The notes beneath the pieces are model-generated. The model was given only the letters and a program-made list of their open reading frames with translations, was not told where the DNA came from and did not search any database. A DNA stretch of 26,434 bases, taken from the NCBI GenBank assembly GCA_023212695.1, contig JALCCG010000287.1:1-26434 (forward strand), in the 5' to 3' direction. The position numbers and the translations under genes are program-made. Origin of the DNA: Sporisorium sorghi. Lineage: Eukaryota > Basidiomycota > Ustilaginomycetes > Ustilaginales > Ustilaginaceae. Within the stretch, counting starts at the first letter, position 1. Each line of letters opens with the position of its first letter. Below, one piece after another: positions 18,590 through 26,434 of the stretch.

Positions 18590-19422
18590 CGAGCGCAAGC
18601 GCGAGCAAGAGCACGTGCGTCCTTCAGCGTTATCAATCGTCGCACTGGTAGAGATGTGGTGGTCGAAAGACGTTCGAAGAGGTGGAAAAATTGGAGTGTT
18701 GCCAACAGACCATCGACAGACTCGCATGCCGAGCTCCGACGACGACGACGGGGGGCATGATCCTATCAAAAGGCATGAATTCGATCGGCCAGCTGATGCA
18801 TCCTGCGGATCTGTCCAAGAGAGATCGAGATCTTGTTTGAAGGTGCGTTCGAAGTTTGATGCATATGCAGCCACGGGTCAACGTGGCGGTCACGTTGCCG
18901 GGCAGTGTGCACATCAGATGCACTTCGGTGCTTCTCTCGGTCGGACCGGCGATCTTTTGTTTGGCTCGTGGCCGCGATGGGAAGGCCAAGAAGGAAAGAT
19001 CCGGCGATGCCAAAGGCGGCAGTGTGGCTTTCCATCGCGTCCGGTACTTCGACTGCTCAGAACCGGTCAAGAGCAGGTGGCTTCGAACGAGACGCATGCG
19101 GCGTGAAAAGGCATCTTCGAACAAAGCGACGCCGACTAGCATCTGCGCGTTGCTCCGTTGATACGGTCTAGAGCGGTTCTATCGTGTCTGGAAGAGCTTG
19201 GTCTTGTCTCCTTTGTTGGAAGTCGGAGACAGGCGCGGAGCTGATGCCAATTTTTCCCTTGTCAGGCTCGGCAAACACGGACAATGAGATGCAACGCTCG
19301 AATCGAGATGCGCCTACGTCAACCTTCGTTCCATTCGTAGCTCGGTGGCCATTTGCATGCAATGACAGCAGACAAAACAATAAGTTGGGCCAGTCATCCC
19401 GTGATTGCGAGCGTGCTTGACA

Positions 19423-20190
19423 TCAGCGCTTCTGCCATACGACGACCTCGTCTTTTCCAAATGCGGCACGACTCGGGCCTGTCCAGGCAGTGGAAGCATC
19501 TGTCTCGGAAGCGTCGTCTGGCAGCTTGGAGGCGAAGCCAAAGCCATCCGCGCCAATACTCACAGGAGCGACGGTGACGATCAGAGCATCGATGAGCTGT
19601 GGCTGCTGCATCAAGCTATCGATCACAGCAGCGCCACCTTCGACCATGAGTCGCTGGACGCCTGTGCGGCGGATGTGCTCTAGAAGAGTCGTCCAATCGA
19701 GCAGATCTGCCGAGGTGTTTTGTGGAAGCTGGATCACCTCGACGCCGGCCTCTTCGAGCTTTGTTCGTCTATCCGGGCTGGCCGCACTCGATGACAGCAC
19801 CAGCGGCCGTCGTCCCGTGCCAGCAGCGTGATTCTGAATCAGCTTGCAGTCCAGCGGCATGCGTAGAGCGGAATCCAGGACGATGGGTCTGGGCAGCTGC
19901 GATACGGGAGGCAGAGACGAGAGAAGGCGTGCGTTGAGTTGAGGATTGTCGTTGAGCACTGTGCCAATGCCCACCATGATGCCGTCGTGGAGTATTCTGA
20001 GCTGGTGCGTCATGAGCATGCTTTCTGCGCCGCTGAGCGCCAGCTGCGCCTTGCCTGGCCCTGCGATCTTGCCATCTTGCGACTGCGCAAAAGTCAATGT
20101 GACGTGCGGCTTGTCGTTGCTGTTGACAAAGCGAAGGCTCTCCCGAAGGAAGCAAGTCGCCTGCTCCTCTGCGTCTGCCGATGGAGGCAT
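19423..20190 (-). CDS. RIB7: 5-amino-6-(5-phosphoribosylamino)uracil-type reductase, riboflavin synthesis
   Basis: NADPH-dependent reductase of riboflavin synthesis. In fungi it reduces the ribosyl side chain of the pyrimidine intermediate made by GTP cyclohydrolase II, before deamination. The 255-residue protein is of the RibD C-terminal-domain family. It has PHVTLTFAQSQDGKIAG (28-44), a substrate/NADPH-binding stretch with LRILHDGIMVGIGTVLNDNP (64-83) and LNARL, and the conserved LMVEGGAAVIDSLM (181-194). The end, RAAFGKDEVVVWQKR, looks intact. The length is close to the usual fungal enzyme of about 245 residues. No separate deaminase domain is fused. The start at 20190 gives a normal N-terminus. 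It is divergent from the sphingoid base kinase gene. Confidence 0.94.
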   Translation of the reverse strand: MPPSADAEEQATCFLRESLRFVNSNDKPHVTLTFAQSQDGKIAGPGKAQLALSGAESMLMTHQLRILHDGIMVGIGTVLNDNPQLNARLLSSLPPVSQLPRPIVLDSALRMPLDCKLIQNHAAGTGRRPLVLSSSAASPDRRTKLEEAGVEVIQLPQNTSADLLDWTTLLEHIRRTGVQRLMVEGGAAVIDSLMQQPQLIDALIVTVAPVSIGADGFGFASKLPDDASETDASTAWTGPSRAAFGKDEVVVWQKR

Positions 20191-20835
20191 CGAGGTGTGA
20201 TCAATGTGATGAGTCCGTGTTCAAAGAAAAAGTCCGCGCACCGGGTCCGCCGAAGTGCAAGCGCAGGAAGCGAGCACCTCTTTCGCACGGTCCCGATTGC
20301 GTCGTGGATGTGTGTTTGTAGATCTCGCTCGGATGACCCGCACAGGCGGCTGATGGGCGTGATTGAACAAGATCTTCCTCAGACACTCGGAGCCTTTCCA
20401 GCTGGGCAGGCCGCTCAGGCCACGTCTCTCCTGGAGCGGACCCTTCTTTTCTTTTCCTCGACAGCGCGATACGCGTGGGAAGTCCGGTCGATTCGCGCAA
20501 CTCGAGTCGCAACCCCCGTCTCTTGCCCAGCCAGCCAGATGCGATCAAGCTGGCCATCATCCTGATCAGCTCACTCAAACCCTAAAGCGGTGCTGGCTTC
20601 CCCTCAGAAGAGGTTCCGATCGGCTCTGCTCTCGTATGGATTGGTGAGGCGCAAGTGATATGAGCGAGATCCGCGCTTTCGGAGCAACCGACAAGAGCCG
20701 CTGAACGACACTTTTTTCCGCTGATGGACCCTGGGAAATATTCGCAAAGCTCTGTCATCGTCATGGTCATGCGCTTCAACCCACTTCCACCATCTTCGCC
20801 AGACAGCAACGGAAAGGACAGCAACGTAGGATCAG
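20191..20835. promoter_or_regulatory. Divergent promoter region, RIB7 / sphingoid base kinase
   Basis: These 645 bases lie between two divergent start codons. Short open frames on both strands have no recognisable content and do not join in frame to either gene. No TATA box is convincing. The region presumably holds both promoters and leaders. Confidence 0.55.
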
Positions 20836-22878
20836 ATGGCGGACGCATTGGCAAATGGTGGCACTCCCGCGGTCGTCGACGTCTCTATCGACGGTAAACC
20901 TGCGTCCATAGGCTACGACCACGAGTTCCTCTTTGTCGTTCGAGGTCATCGCAAGCAAGCGGATGCGATCGCAGCCAAAGCGCATGTGCGCGTGCCACTA
21001 GCCTTGGTGCTCAATGCATCCTTCGTCTCGGACTCGGATGGCGGCTCTCTCCTCGTTCGCCTCCTCTCGCCGCCCGTGCAGCCAAATGGCCGCGAAGCAT
21101 CCGGCCCGTTTTCGTTTTTCAAGAAGGAAAGGCCACCGCCAAGCTGCATGGAGTCGCTCACGCAGCAGGCCTACGATGCACTCACTCCGGCGCAGCGATC
21201 CGAACGACTTCGGGAGCAGCTCGAAGGGCCCTGCTCCAGCCTGCGTCTCGTCAAGATCGAGGCGCGCGTCGTCGTCGCCGCCAAGCATGGTGCCGATGTG
21301 GAAGCAAAGACGCAGGCTTGGGTGCACCAGGTCATGAGCAGAGCTTACAGGGATGTCAAGCCGTACAAGAGGGTCAAGGTGCTCATCAATCCCGCTGGCG
21401 GTCCCGGCAAAGGTCGTCAGCTGTTCGAGAGCCGCGCTCGACCCATCCTCGAAGCCGCAGGCTGCAAGCTCGACGTGACCATCACAACGCATCGCATGCA
21501 TGGTCTCGAGATCGCACGCGACCTCAAAGTGCAGGACTACGACGCAGTGGGCATCGTCAGCGGCGACGGTCTGCTGCACGAGATGCTCAACGGCTTTGCC
21601 ACGCGTCCAGACGCTAGCCGCGCACTTGCACTGCCGCTCGCGCCCATCCCTGCCGGAAGCGGCAACGCCATGTCCATCAACCTTCTGGGCGCGCAGCAGG
21701 GATTCAGCCTGGCGCTCGCGTGTCTCAACGTCATCAAGGGCCGTCCGATGAAGCTCGACCTGCTCAGCATCACTCAGCCCGCTTCGGCATTCCCTCCTGG
21801 TGTGCCTGTTCCCGGTCAACCGCTCACGAACTCGCTCGGCAAGCGTGGGGCCAAGGCGAGACGAGAAGCGACGCTCAACGGTAGCTTGAGCCAAAGCGCA
21901 CGAGGCTCGGAAGACGTTGCTACTCTCATTGATGCTCCCTCCAAGCCTTTTGTCCAGTACTACTCGTTCCTGTCCCAGGCGATTGGCATTCTCGCCGATC
22001 TTGATTTGGGCACGGAACATCTTCGTGCACTCGGTGATACGCGCTTCGCCATCGGCTACGCCACCTCGGTGATACGCAATGCCAAGTGCGAAGTCGACGT
22101 CGACATCAAGCTCGGAGAGCGAGGCACCAAGAATAGGGCAGAGATGCGTCAACGAGTGCTTGACTTTTACCAAGCCCGTTCTTCGCCGGCAGTGGACCAG
22201 AGCGGCCAGAACGGGACTGCCGAGACGGACAGCGCGGCGTCGGCATCAGCATCTGCGTCTGCGTCAGCGTCTGCGTCAGCCTCACACGGTCTCATTCACG
22301 GCGCTGTAACCGAGCCGCTCACTTCAGACGCCAATCCGCCACCGCCTTTCGATATGAGCGATCCCTCGTGGCCACACTCGTTGCTGTCCTCAGCCAACTC
22401 AGCAAGACAGGTCGGGGCGGCTCTCGAAGGCTCTTCAGGGGACGAGTCAAGCACCCGGTCCGGCTGGGTGCGCATCCAAGAGCCCATCGCCAGCCTGTAC
22501 GGAGGCAAGCTGCCGTACGTGAGCCGCGACATGATGCAGTTCCCCTTTGCGCTGCCCAACGACGGCACCATCGACGTGGCCATGATCCTGCACGCCGGAG
22601 GCCGAGCCGCCAAAGTGCCTGAGAACGGCTACGCCGAGAACGGACAGATCGTATACCAGAAGGCCATGACGTATCTCAAGGTGGAGGCGATCCGCGTGAC
22701 GCCCAAGCGTAAAGAGGGGGACAAGAAGCTCAAGATGGGTGGACTGATTAGCATTGATGGCGAAAAGGTGCCGTATGCGCCGTTCCAGGTCGAGGTTGCG
22801 CAAGGGCTGCAGTACTCGGCGCTCTCGCTGTATGGTCGGTTCTGTGTGCCGGTGGTAGAGCCTCCAGCGATAGGGTGA
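20836..22878 (+). CDS. LCB4: Sphingoid long-chain base kinase (sphingosine kinase family)
   Basis: Lipid kinase that phosphorylates sphingoid bases such as sphinganine and phytosphingosine with ATP. The product, 680 residues, has the diacylglycerol-kinase catalytic fold: KVLINPAGGPGKG (about 182-194, nucleotide loop), the SGDGLLHEMLNG signature (about 242-253) and PAGSGNAMSINL (about 272-283). A later conserved block (QYYSFLSQAIGILADLDLGTE, about 375-395) and a C-terminal block (GGLISIDGEKVPYAPFQVEV, about 636-655) match the sphingosine kinase conserved regions. A Ser/Ala repeat (about 464-483) lies in a variable insert between them. No transmembrane segment is apparent, as in yeast Lcb4/Lcb5. 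A ceramide kinase is less likely given the overall layout. Confidence 0.92.
   Translation: MADALANGGTPAVVDVSIDGKPASIGYDHEFLFVVRGHRKQADAIAAKAHVRVPLALVLNASFVSDSDGGSLLVRLLSPPVQPNGREASGPFSFFKKERPPPSCMESLTQQAYDALTPAQRSERLREQLEGPCSSLRLVKIEARVVVAAKHGADVEAKTQAWVHQVMSRAYRDVKPYKRVKVLINPAGGPGKGRQLFESRARPILEAAGCKLDVTITTHRMHGLEIARDLKVQDYDAVGIVSGDGLLHEMLNGFATRPDASRALALPLAPIPAGSGNAMSINLLGAQQGFSLALACLNVIKGRPMKLDLLSITQPASAFPPGVPVPGQPLTNSLGKRGAKARREATLNGSLSQSARGSEDVATLIDAPSKPFVQYYSFLSQAIGILADLDLGTEHLRALGDTRFAIGYATSVIRNAKCEVDVDIKLGERGTKNRAEMRQRVLDFYQARSSPAVDQSGQNGTAETDSAASASASASASASASASHGLIHGAVTEPLTSDANPPPPFDMSDPSWPHSLLSSANSARQVGAALEGSSGDESSTRSGWVRIQEPIASLYGGKLPYVSRDMMQFPFALPNDGTIDVAMILHAGGRAAKVPENGYAENGQIVYQKAMTYLKVEAIRVTPKRKEGDKKLKMGGLISIDGEKVPYAPFQVEVAQGLQYSALSLYGRFCVPVVEPPAIG
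22234..22283 (+). repeat. GCGTCN-type hexanucleotide repeat coding Ser-Ala
   Basis: About eight imperfect copies of a six-base unit (GCGTCT, GCGTCA, GCATCA) coding alternating Ala-Ser inside the variable region of the sphingoid base kinase. Length changes in whole units would keep the frame. Confidence 0.85.
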
Positions 22879-23318
22879 GCGACGGCATCGCGTTAGCGTG
22901 CCTTGGGATAGATGGTGGTAGTGTCTTGGACATGCTCAAGCTGGATAGAGATTGTATACCGATCTCAACGAATCGTCGGAAGTAATTTTGATACGCCGAC
23001 TGTGGAGTGAAGCTGGAGGGGCTTGTGTGCAACTCAGATACCATGCTCGCGTCAGTCGTTGCATCCGCGGCCGCGGCAATATCTTGGTCAGAAACGGGGC
23101 TCGGGAATAAGGGCCAAGTGGTAACGGCAAAGCAGGCTTCGTTGACGTGATTTTTAGGTTCAGTTGCGGTTTTGCGCTGCAGGGTCTTTTCGAGGAGAAA
23201 AGCGAAGGGACGTGCGTGCTACGGATTCGGCTATATAAGCTCCTGCTTGAGCACGAGTTCCACTCATCCCGCTTCAAAACTTCCAACAACATCGCAATAC
23301 TTCCTTTACAGCTCCGTC
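22879..23318. other. Intergenic region with promoter of the SDR gene
   Basis: The first part is the 3' end of the kinase gene. The last 90 bases carry a TATA box and pyrimidine-rich leader of the dehydrogenase gene. No other gene is seen. Confidence 0.6.
23232..23239 (+). promoter_or_regulatory. TATA box of the SDR gene
   Basis: TATATAAG lies 80 bases upstream of the start codon at 23319. This is the clearest core promoter element in the window. It also shows that the open frame reaching back to 23172 is not all coding. Confidence 0.75.
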
Positions 23319-24203
23319 ATGTCAATCTCGAACGCAGCCAAGCAGATCGTGGTGGTGGTGGGCGCCGGGCCTGGGTTGGGCTTCAGCGTGGCGCGCAAGT
23401 TTGCCGAACAAGGCCATCCGGTTGCGCTGCTGTCGCGGACCAAGGAGCGACTCGAGGCGCTTGCGTCGCAAATTAACAGCCAGCAGGGACAGCACGGACA
23501 TGCAGCCGCGTACGCCGTCGACGTGCAGAACGAGGAGTCGGTGCACAAGACCATCGAGCAGATCCAGCAAGATTTTTCTAGCGGCAAGGCGGGCGCGCAA
23601 CACCAGGGTGCGGCGATCCACACGGGCGTGTTCAACCCTGGCGGCGGCTTTGTGCGCGCCAGCTTCCTCGACACCAAGGCGAGCCAGGTGGAAGAAGCAT
23701 TCAAGACGCAAGTGTAAGTCGGAACCCTACTCAGAGTGCAAAGAAAGAAAGAGCCAGGGCATTGATGCATGTGATGTTCGATCTCCAGCTACGGCGGCTT
23801 CGTGTTCTCGCAAGCCATCCTGAAAGCCATCACCTCAAGCGCGGCCTTCTCGCAGACCACCGATCCCAAGGCGCCGCTGGGCAATATCCTGCTCACGGGC
23901 GCCACGGCGTCGGTAAAGGGCAGCGCCAACTTTGCCGCGTTCGCCTCGTCCAAGTTCGGGCTGCGTGCGCTCGGCCAGAGCCTGGCGCGCGAGTGGGGCC
24001 CCAAAGGCGTGCACGTCTCGCACTTTATCATCGACGGCATCATCGTCACAGAACGTACGGATCGACTTATCGGTACCGACTATGCGGCGGAGTCGCGCAT
24101 GGACGCCGATGCGATCGCACAGGTGTACCTCGACACGGCGCGCCAGCCTCGCAGCGTGTGGGCGTTTGAGATCGATCTGCGGCCTTCGGTGGAGAAGTGG
24201 TGA
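23319..24203 (+). CDS. Atypical short-chain dehydrogenase/reductase (SDR), two exons
   Basis: Rossmann-fold NAD(P)-binding protein of unknown substrate. Exon 1 is 23319-23713 and exon 2 is 23789-24203. The 75-nt intron begins GTAAGT and ends CCAG, and splicing joins GT|C (Val132) to TACGGCGG. The product has 269 residues: the cofactor loop VGAGPGLG (14-21), the LLSRTKERLEAL segment after beta-2, then NILLTGATASVKG (164-176) and FAAFASSKFGLRALGQSLARE. In classic SDRs the catalytic pair is a Ser about 13 residues before YxxxK. Here the Tyr position is Phe183 (FASSK, Lys187 kept) and the aligned Ser position is Gly/Ala (about 169-170). The same GATAS...FASxK pattern occurs in a known SDR subgroup as I recall it, so this is probably a family trait and not decay. 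The leader is short and follows a TATA box. Confidence 0.92.
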
Positions 24204-24827
24204 GGTGGTCTCCTTTGTAAGCTGTTCGTGTAATCGAAAGAGGTGTCGGCTTGCTCTTGTCGTGATGTGGTTTGGGTGAGCATCGTCGGGCTTCGTAGAA
24301 ATAGTAGCCGGTTGCTCGCGGTGTTTTCTTTTTTTTTTTTTTTCTTTTTTTTTTTTTTTGACTTGGCCAATGCGCGACCGACGGAAAGGAAAAGGCGATC
24401 TTGTCGGGTTTGAAACCCGGAGAGGCAGGCAGGCATGAGGAGGCAGCACAGCAGCGTGGGAGAGAAATGAAAATAGACTCGCCTTCGGCGTTTTGGCGTG
24501 AAGTGAAGTGAGTGATGACACAAAAAAAAAATATGAATTTGGCGTTGCTCTTTATCGTCACTCGATGCTCGCACCTCGATCCCTTGGTCGGGACCTCCAT
24601 CTTGTTCGTTGATCAACACCTCACAGCCACATTGCCGGCTTCATTCGGAAACAGCTCGCGCGCGAACGACCTCGAAAGTTGATTCTGTCGCGAGACAGCT
24701 CAGCTCATCCCTGCAAAGCATTCATTGTCGGAGCTCGACCCCGAAACGCCTTCCCGACTCGCCACGGACCGTCGACAAGCCCGAGAAGATCGATAAGCGC
24801 TGTCAAACAGCCACTCCCACCGCCACA
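24204..24827. other. Intergenic region and 5' leader of the protein kinase gene
   Basis: This holds the 3' end of the SDR gene, a poly(T) tract (24324-24359), a short perfect inverted repeat (24404-24418) and the probable leader of the kinase. The kinase frame stays open back to 24609, but there it begins with TTG and the product shows no conserved content, so it is treated as leader. Confidence 0.6.
24324..24359. repeat. Poly(T) tract
   Basis: T runs broken by single C bases on the plus strand, shortly after the SDR stop codon. It could belong to the 3' end of that gene or to the promoter of the next. Confidence 0.85.
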
Positions 24828-26108
24828 ATGCCATTCCACAACCCACTGGCGCGGCAGCCAGAGTCGTACGTCAAGAAGAAGGAGTACGAGTTCAAAAAGA
24901 CGCTCGGAGAAGGCACGTTCGGCATTGTGAGATCAGCAACATGGAAAGCAGCCGATCCACCCATCAATGTGGCGGTCAAGGTAATCAGCAAACGCATCCT
25001 GCGTGGACACGACGAAATCGTCAAGGACGAGATGAACGTGCTCAAGGGGTTGGATCAGCCGCACGTGGTCAAGTTCCTGGACTGGTTCGAGAGCAAGGAC
25101 AAGTACTACCTCGTGTTCGAGGAGGCGACAGGCGGCGAACTGTTCGAGCGCATCTTGTCGCGCGGACGCTTCACCGAGCTGGATGCGTGTCGGACCATTC
25201 GTGCCGTGCTCTCGGCCATCCAGTACCTGCATCACCACAACATTGTGCACCGCGACATCAAGCCGGAGAACATTCTGTATCGAACTAAAGCGGAAGACGC
25301 CAACGTGGTGCTGGTCGACTTTGGCATTGCGGCGCATATGAAGGACGACGATGAGGTGCTGACATCCGTCTGCGGCAGTTTTGGCTATGCTGCGCCCGAG
25401 ATTCTGGCCAAAAAGGGGCACGGCAAGGCGGTCGACATGTGGAGTCTGGGCGTGATCACGTACACGATGCTGTGCGGCTACACGCCGTTCCGCTCGGACG
25501 ACGCGGCAGCGTTGGCGGCCGAGACGCAGCGCGGCAAGGTGGAGTTCCACGACCGATACTGGAAGAACATCAGCACCGAAGCCAAGGACTTTGTCAAGGC
25601 GTGCCTGACCGTGGATCCCAAGAAGCGACTCACGGCGGATCAGGGCATGGCGCATCCGTGGCTCACCGAACACAGTGCAGAGACGCAGGGCGTGCACGAC
25701 ATTTCGGCGGGACTGCGCGAGAACTATCGAAAGCGCTGGAAGTCGGCCATCGCGGCGGTGCGGGCGTCGACCAAGTTTCGCACGTTTGCTCAGCTCGCCA
25801 GCGAGAGCCGCTCCGGGAGCCAGGCCTCGCTGCAGACCGTCGGCGGCGACGCGTCGAACGAAGAGGCGTTTACGGATGCACCGGGCAAGATCTCGCCTCC
25901 CACCAAGCGCGAGCTGTACAGCGAAGACGAGGAGGACGGCGACGGCGAGGCCAACGAGTGGTTCGATACCGAGGACGGCAGCGCCAACAAGGCTGGCAGC
26001 GGCGGCAACGACGACAGCTCCTCGGCGGCGGCCAAGGAGCCAGGGCTGGTCGAAAAGCTCGAACACAAGCTAGACGACCTGCATCTGCATTCTTCTGGCA
26101 AAAAGTAG
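24828..26108 (+). CDS. CMK1: Calcium/calmodulin-dependent-type Ser/Thr protein kinase
   Basis: Cytosolic signalling kinase of the CaMK group. The start ATG at 24828 has a good context (CACAATG). The product has 426 residues: glycine loop LGEGTFGIV (about 26-34), VAVKVIS with the ATP-binding Lys (about 51), catalytic HRDIKPEN (141-148), DFG (164-166), APE and [20 protein letters not shown]. The kinase core ends near residue 285. It is followed by [19 protein letters not shown] (about 300-318), a basic amphipathic stretch where CaMKs carry their autoinhibitory and calmodulin-binding segment. The tail is acidic and Ser/Gly-rich. The activation loop reads [14 protein letters not shown]; the residue aligned with the CaMKK-phosphorylated Thr of CaMKI appears to be Ser. 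No intron is needed. Another CaMK-group kinase is possible but less likely. Confidence 0.9.
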   Translation: MPFHNPLARQPESYVKKKEYEFKKTLGEGTFGIVRSATWKAADPPINVAVKVISKRILRGHDEIVKDEMNVLKGLDQPHVVKFLDWFESKDKYYLVFEEATGGELFERILSRGRFTELDACRTIRAVLSAIQYLHHHNIVHRDIKPENILYRTKAEDANVVLVDFGIAAHMKDDDEVLTSVCGSFGYAAPEILAKKGHGKAVDMWSLGVITYTMLCGYTPFRSDDAAALAAETQRGKVEFHDRYWKNISTEAKDFVKACLTVDPKKRLTADQGMAHPWLTEHSAETQGVHDISAGLRENYRKRWKSAIAAVRASTKFRTFAQLASESRSGSQASLQTVGGDASNEEAFTDAPGKISPPTKRELYSEDEEDGDGEANEWFDTEDGSANKAGSGGNDDSSSAAAKEPGLVEKLEHKLDDLHLHSSGKK

Positions 26109-26332
26109 CTGCGTCGACCTGCCATCATTCGCTCCTCCTCTCTTGTCCCTGTTCGTATTTTGTCATGTTCTGCACTGTTGTTCGTCTGTACTCTTATGTC
26201 GTGTCATGATCAGATCCATTTGCACCATCTTGACTGGTGAGCGCGAGTCTCCAGACCATCTGAGCTGTGCCTCACGCTAGAAACGGAATCCACGAAATTC
26301 AGAGCTGAAATTCGGGCACCAAAAAACGTGGG

Positions 26333-26373
<41 letters not shown>

Positions 26374-26434
26374 AAAAAAAAAAGCGAAAAAAAAAACAAA
26401 AGCAGAAAAGCTCGGGGACATCAGGAAAAAACAG
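26109..26434. other. Downstream region with poly(A) tracts
   Basis: After the kinase stop codon comes ordinary T/C-rich sequence, the probable 3' end of the gene. From 26335 to about 26400 the plus strand is almost all A (a run of about 36, then shorter runs broken by G and C). No gene is seen before the window ends. Confidence 0.65.

Larger units (their letters stand above)
15771..19422. other. Gene-free region, right of the assembly gap
   Basis: About 3.65 kb with no supportable gene. Open frames on both strands are short and mutually overlapping; the longest (18615-19106 plus, 18633-19142 minus) overlie each other and match no family I know. The sequence holds T-rich tracts at 15901-15913, 16830-16851 and 17575-17622, several copies of ACTGTA, and a short telomere-type repeat. 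I found no terminal inverted repeats, reverse transcriptase or transposase motifs. Confidence 0.6.

Noticed and set aside
18615..19142. Overlapping open frames of about 163 and 169 codons on both strands
   Set aside because: No recognised motif, and each is as plausible as the other. I could not choose a coding strand, so neither is annotated.
11900..19422. Transposable element in the gene-free region
   Set aside because: I looked for reverse transcriptase, integrase and transposase motifs and for terminal repeats and found none by eye. A decayed element remains possible.
20998..22173. A 391-codon open frame on the minus strand
   Set aside because: Antisense shadow of the sphingoid base kinase, whose motifs are unambiguous on the plus strand.
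23172..23318. N-terminal extension of the SDR
   Set aside because: The TATA box lies inside it, and the Rossmann fold starts properly right after the ATG at 23319.
24609..24827. N-terminal extension of the protein kinase
   Set aside because: It begins with TTG and is rich in Ser, Thr, Arg and Pro with no conserved content. The ATG at 24828 has a better context.
24933..26066. A 377-codon open frame on the minus strand
   Set aside because: Antisense shadow of the protein kinase.

Overview
The window looks like a contig from a basidiomycete fungus, most likely a smut or related yeast-like fungus (Ustilaginomycotina). This is inferred from GC-rich, intron-poor coding regions, short introns with GTAAGT-type donors, closely spaced genes on both strands, and the protein families present. 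I cannot name the species. Nine protein genes are supported, and all belong to known eukaryotic families. No rRNA, tRNA, CRISPR array or intact transposon was recognised.

Left block (1-9125). A BRPF/NTO1-type chromatin reader (369-4064, +) converges on a USE1-like ER SNARE (5223-4099, -). USE1 diverges from a histidyl-tRNA synthetase (5543-7483, +). That synthetase has a mitochondrial presequence and an internal second start, so it probably serves both mitochondria and cytosol. It converges on a four-exon RUB1/NEDD8 gene (8313-7786, -), which I reconstructed exon by exon.

Middle block (9126-19422). An HMG-box transcription factor of the MATA/SOX-TCF type (-) has an open reading frame that continues upstream of its first ATG. 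Candidate 5' exons lie as far out as about 11952. Beyond it is about 7.4 kb with no supportable gene. This stretch holds long A and T homopolymers, microsatellites, a 10-base assembly gap (15637-15646) flanked by two degraded copies of one G-rich sequence, and a 17-nt interstitial telomere-type repeat at 18573-18589.

Right block (19423-26434). A riboflavin-pathway reductase (RIB7, -) is divergent from a sphingoid long-chain base kinase (+). A two-exon atypical short-chain dehydrogenase with a clear TATA box (+) and a Ca2+/calmodulin-dependent-type protein kinase (+) follow.

These are mostly unrelated housekeeping or regulatory genes, not a pathway cluster. I do not see a new multi-gene system. 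The best leads are the dual-start HisRS, the hidden 5' structure of the HMG gene, the SDR lacking the classic Ser/Tyr pair, and the structure of the gene-free region around the gap.
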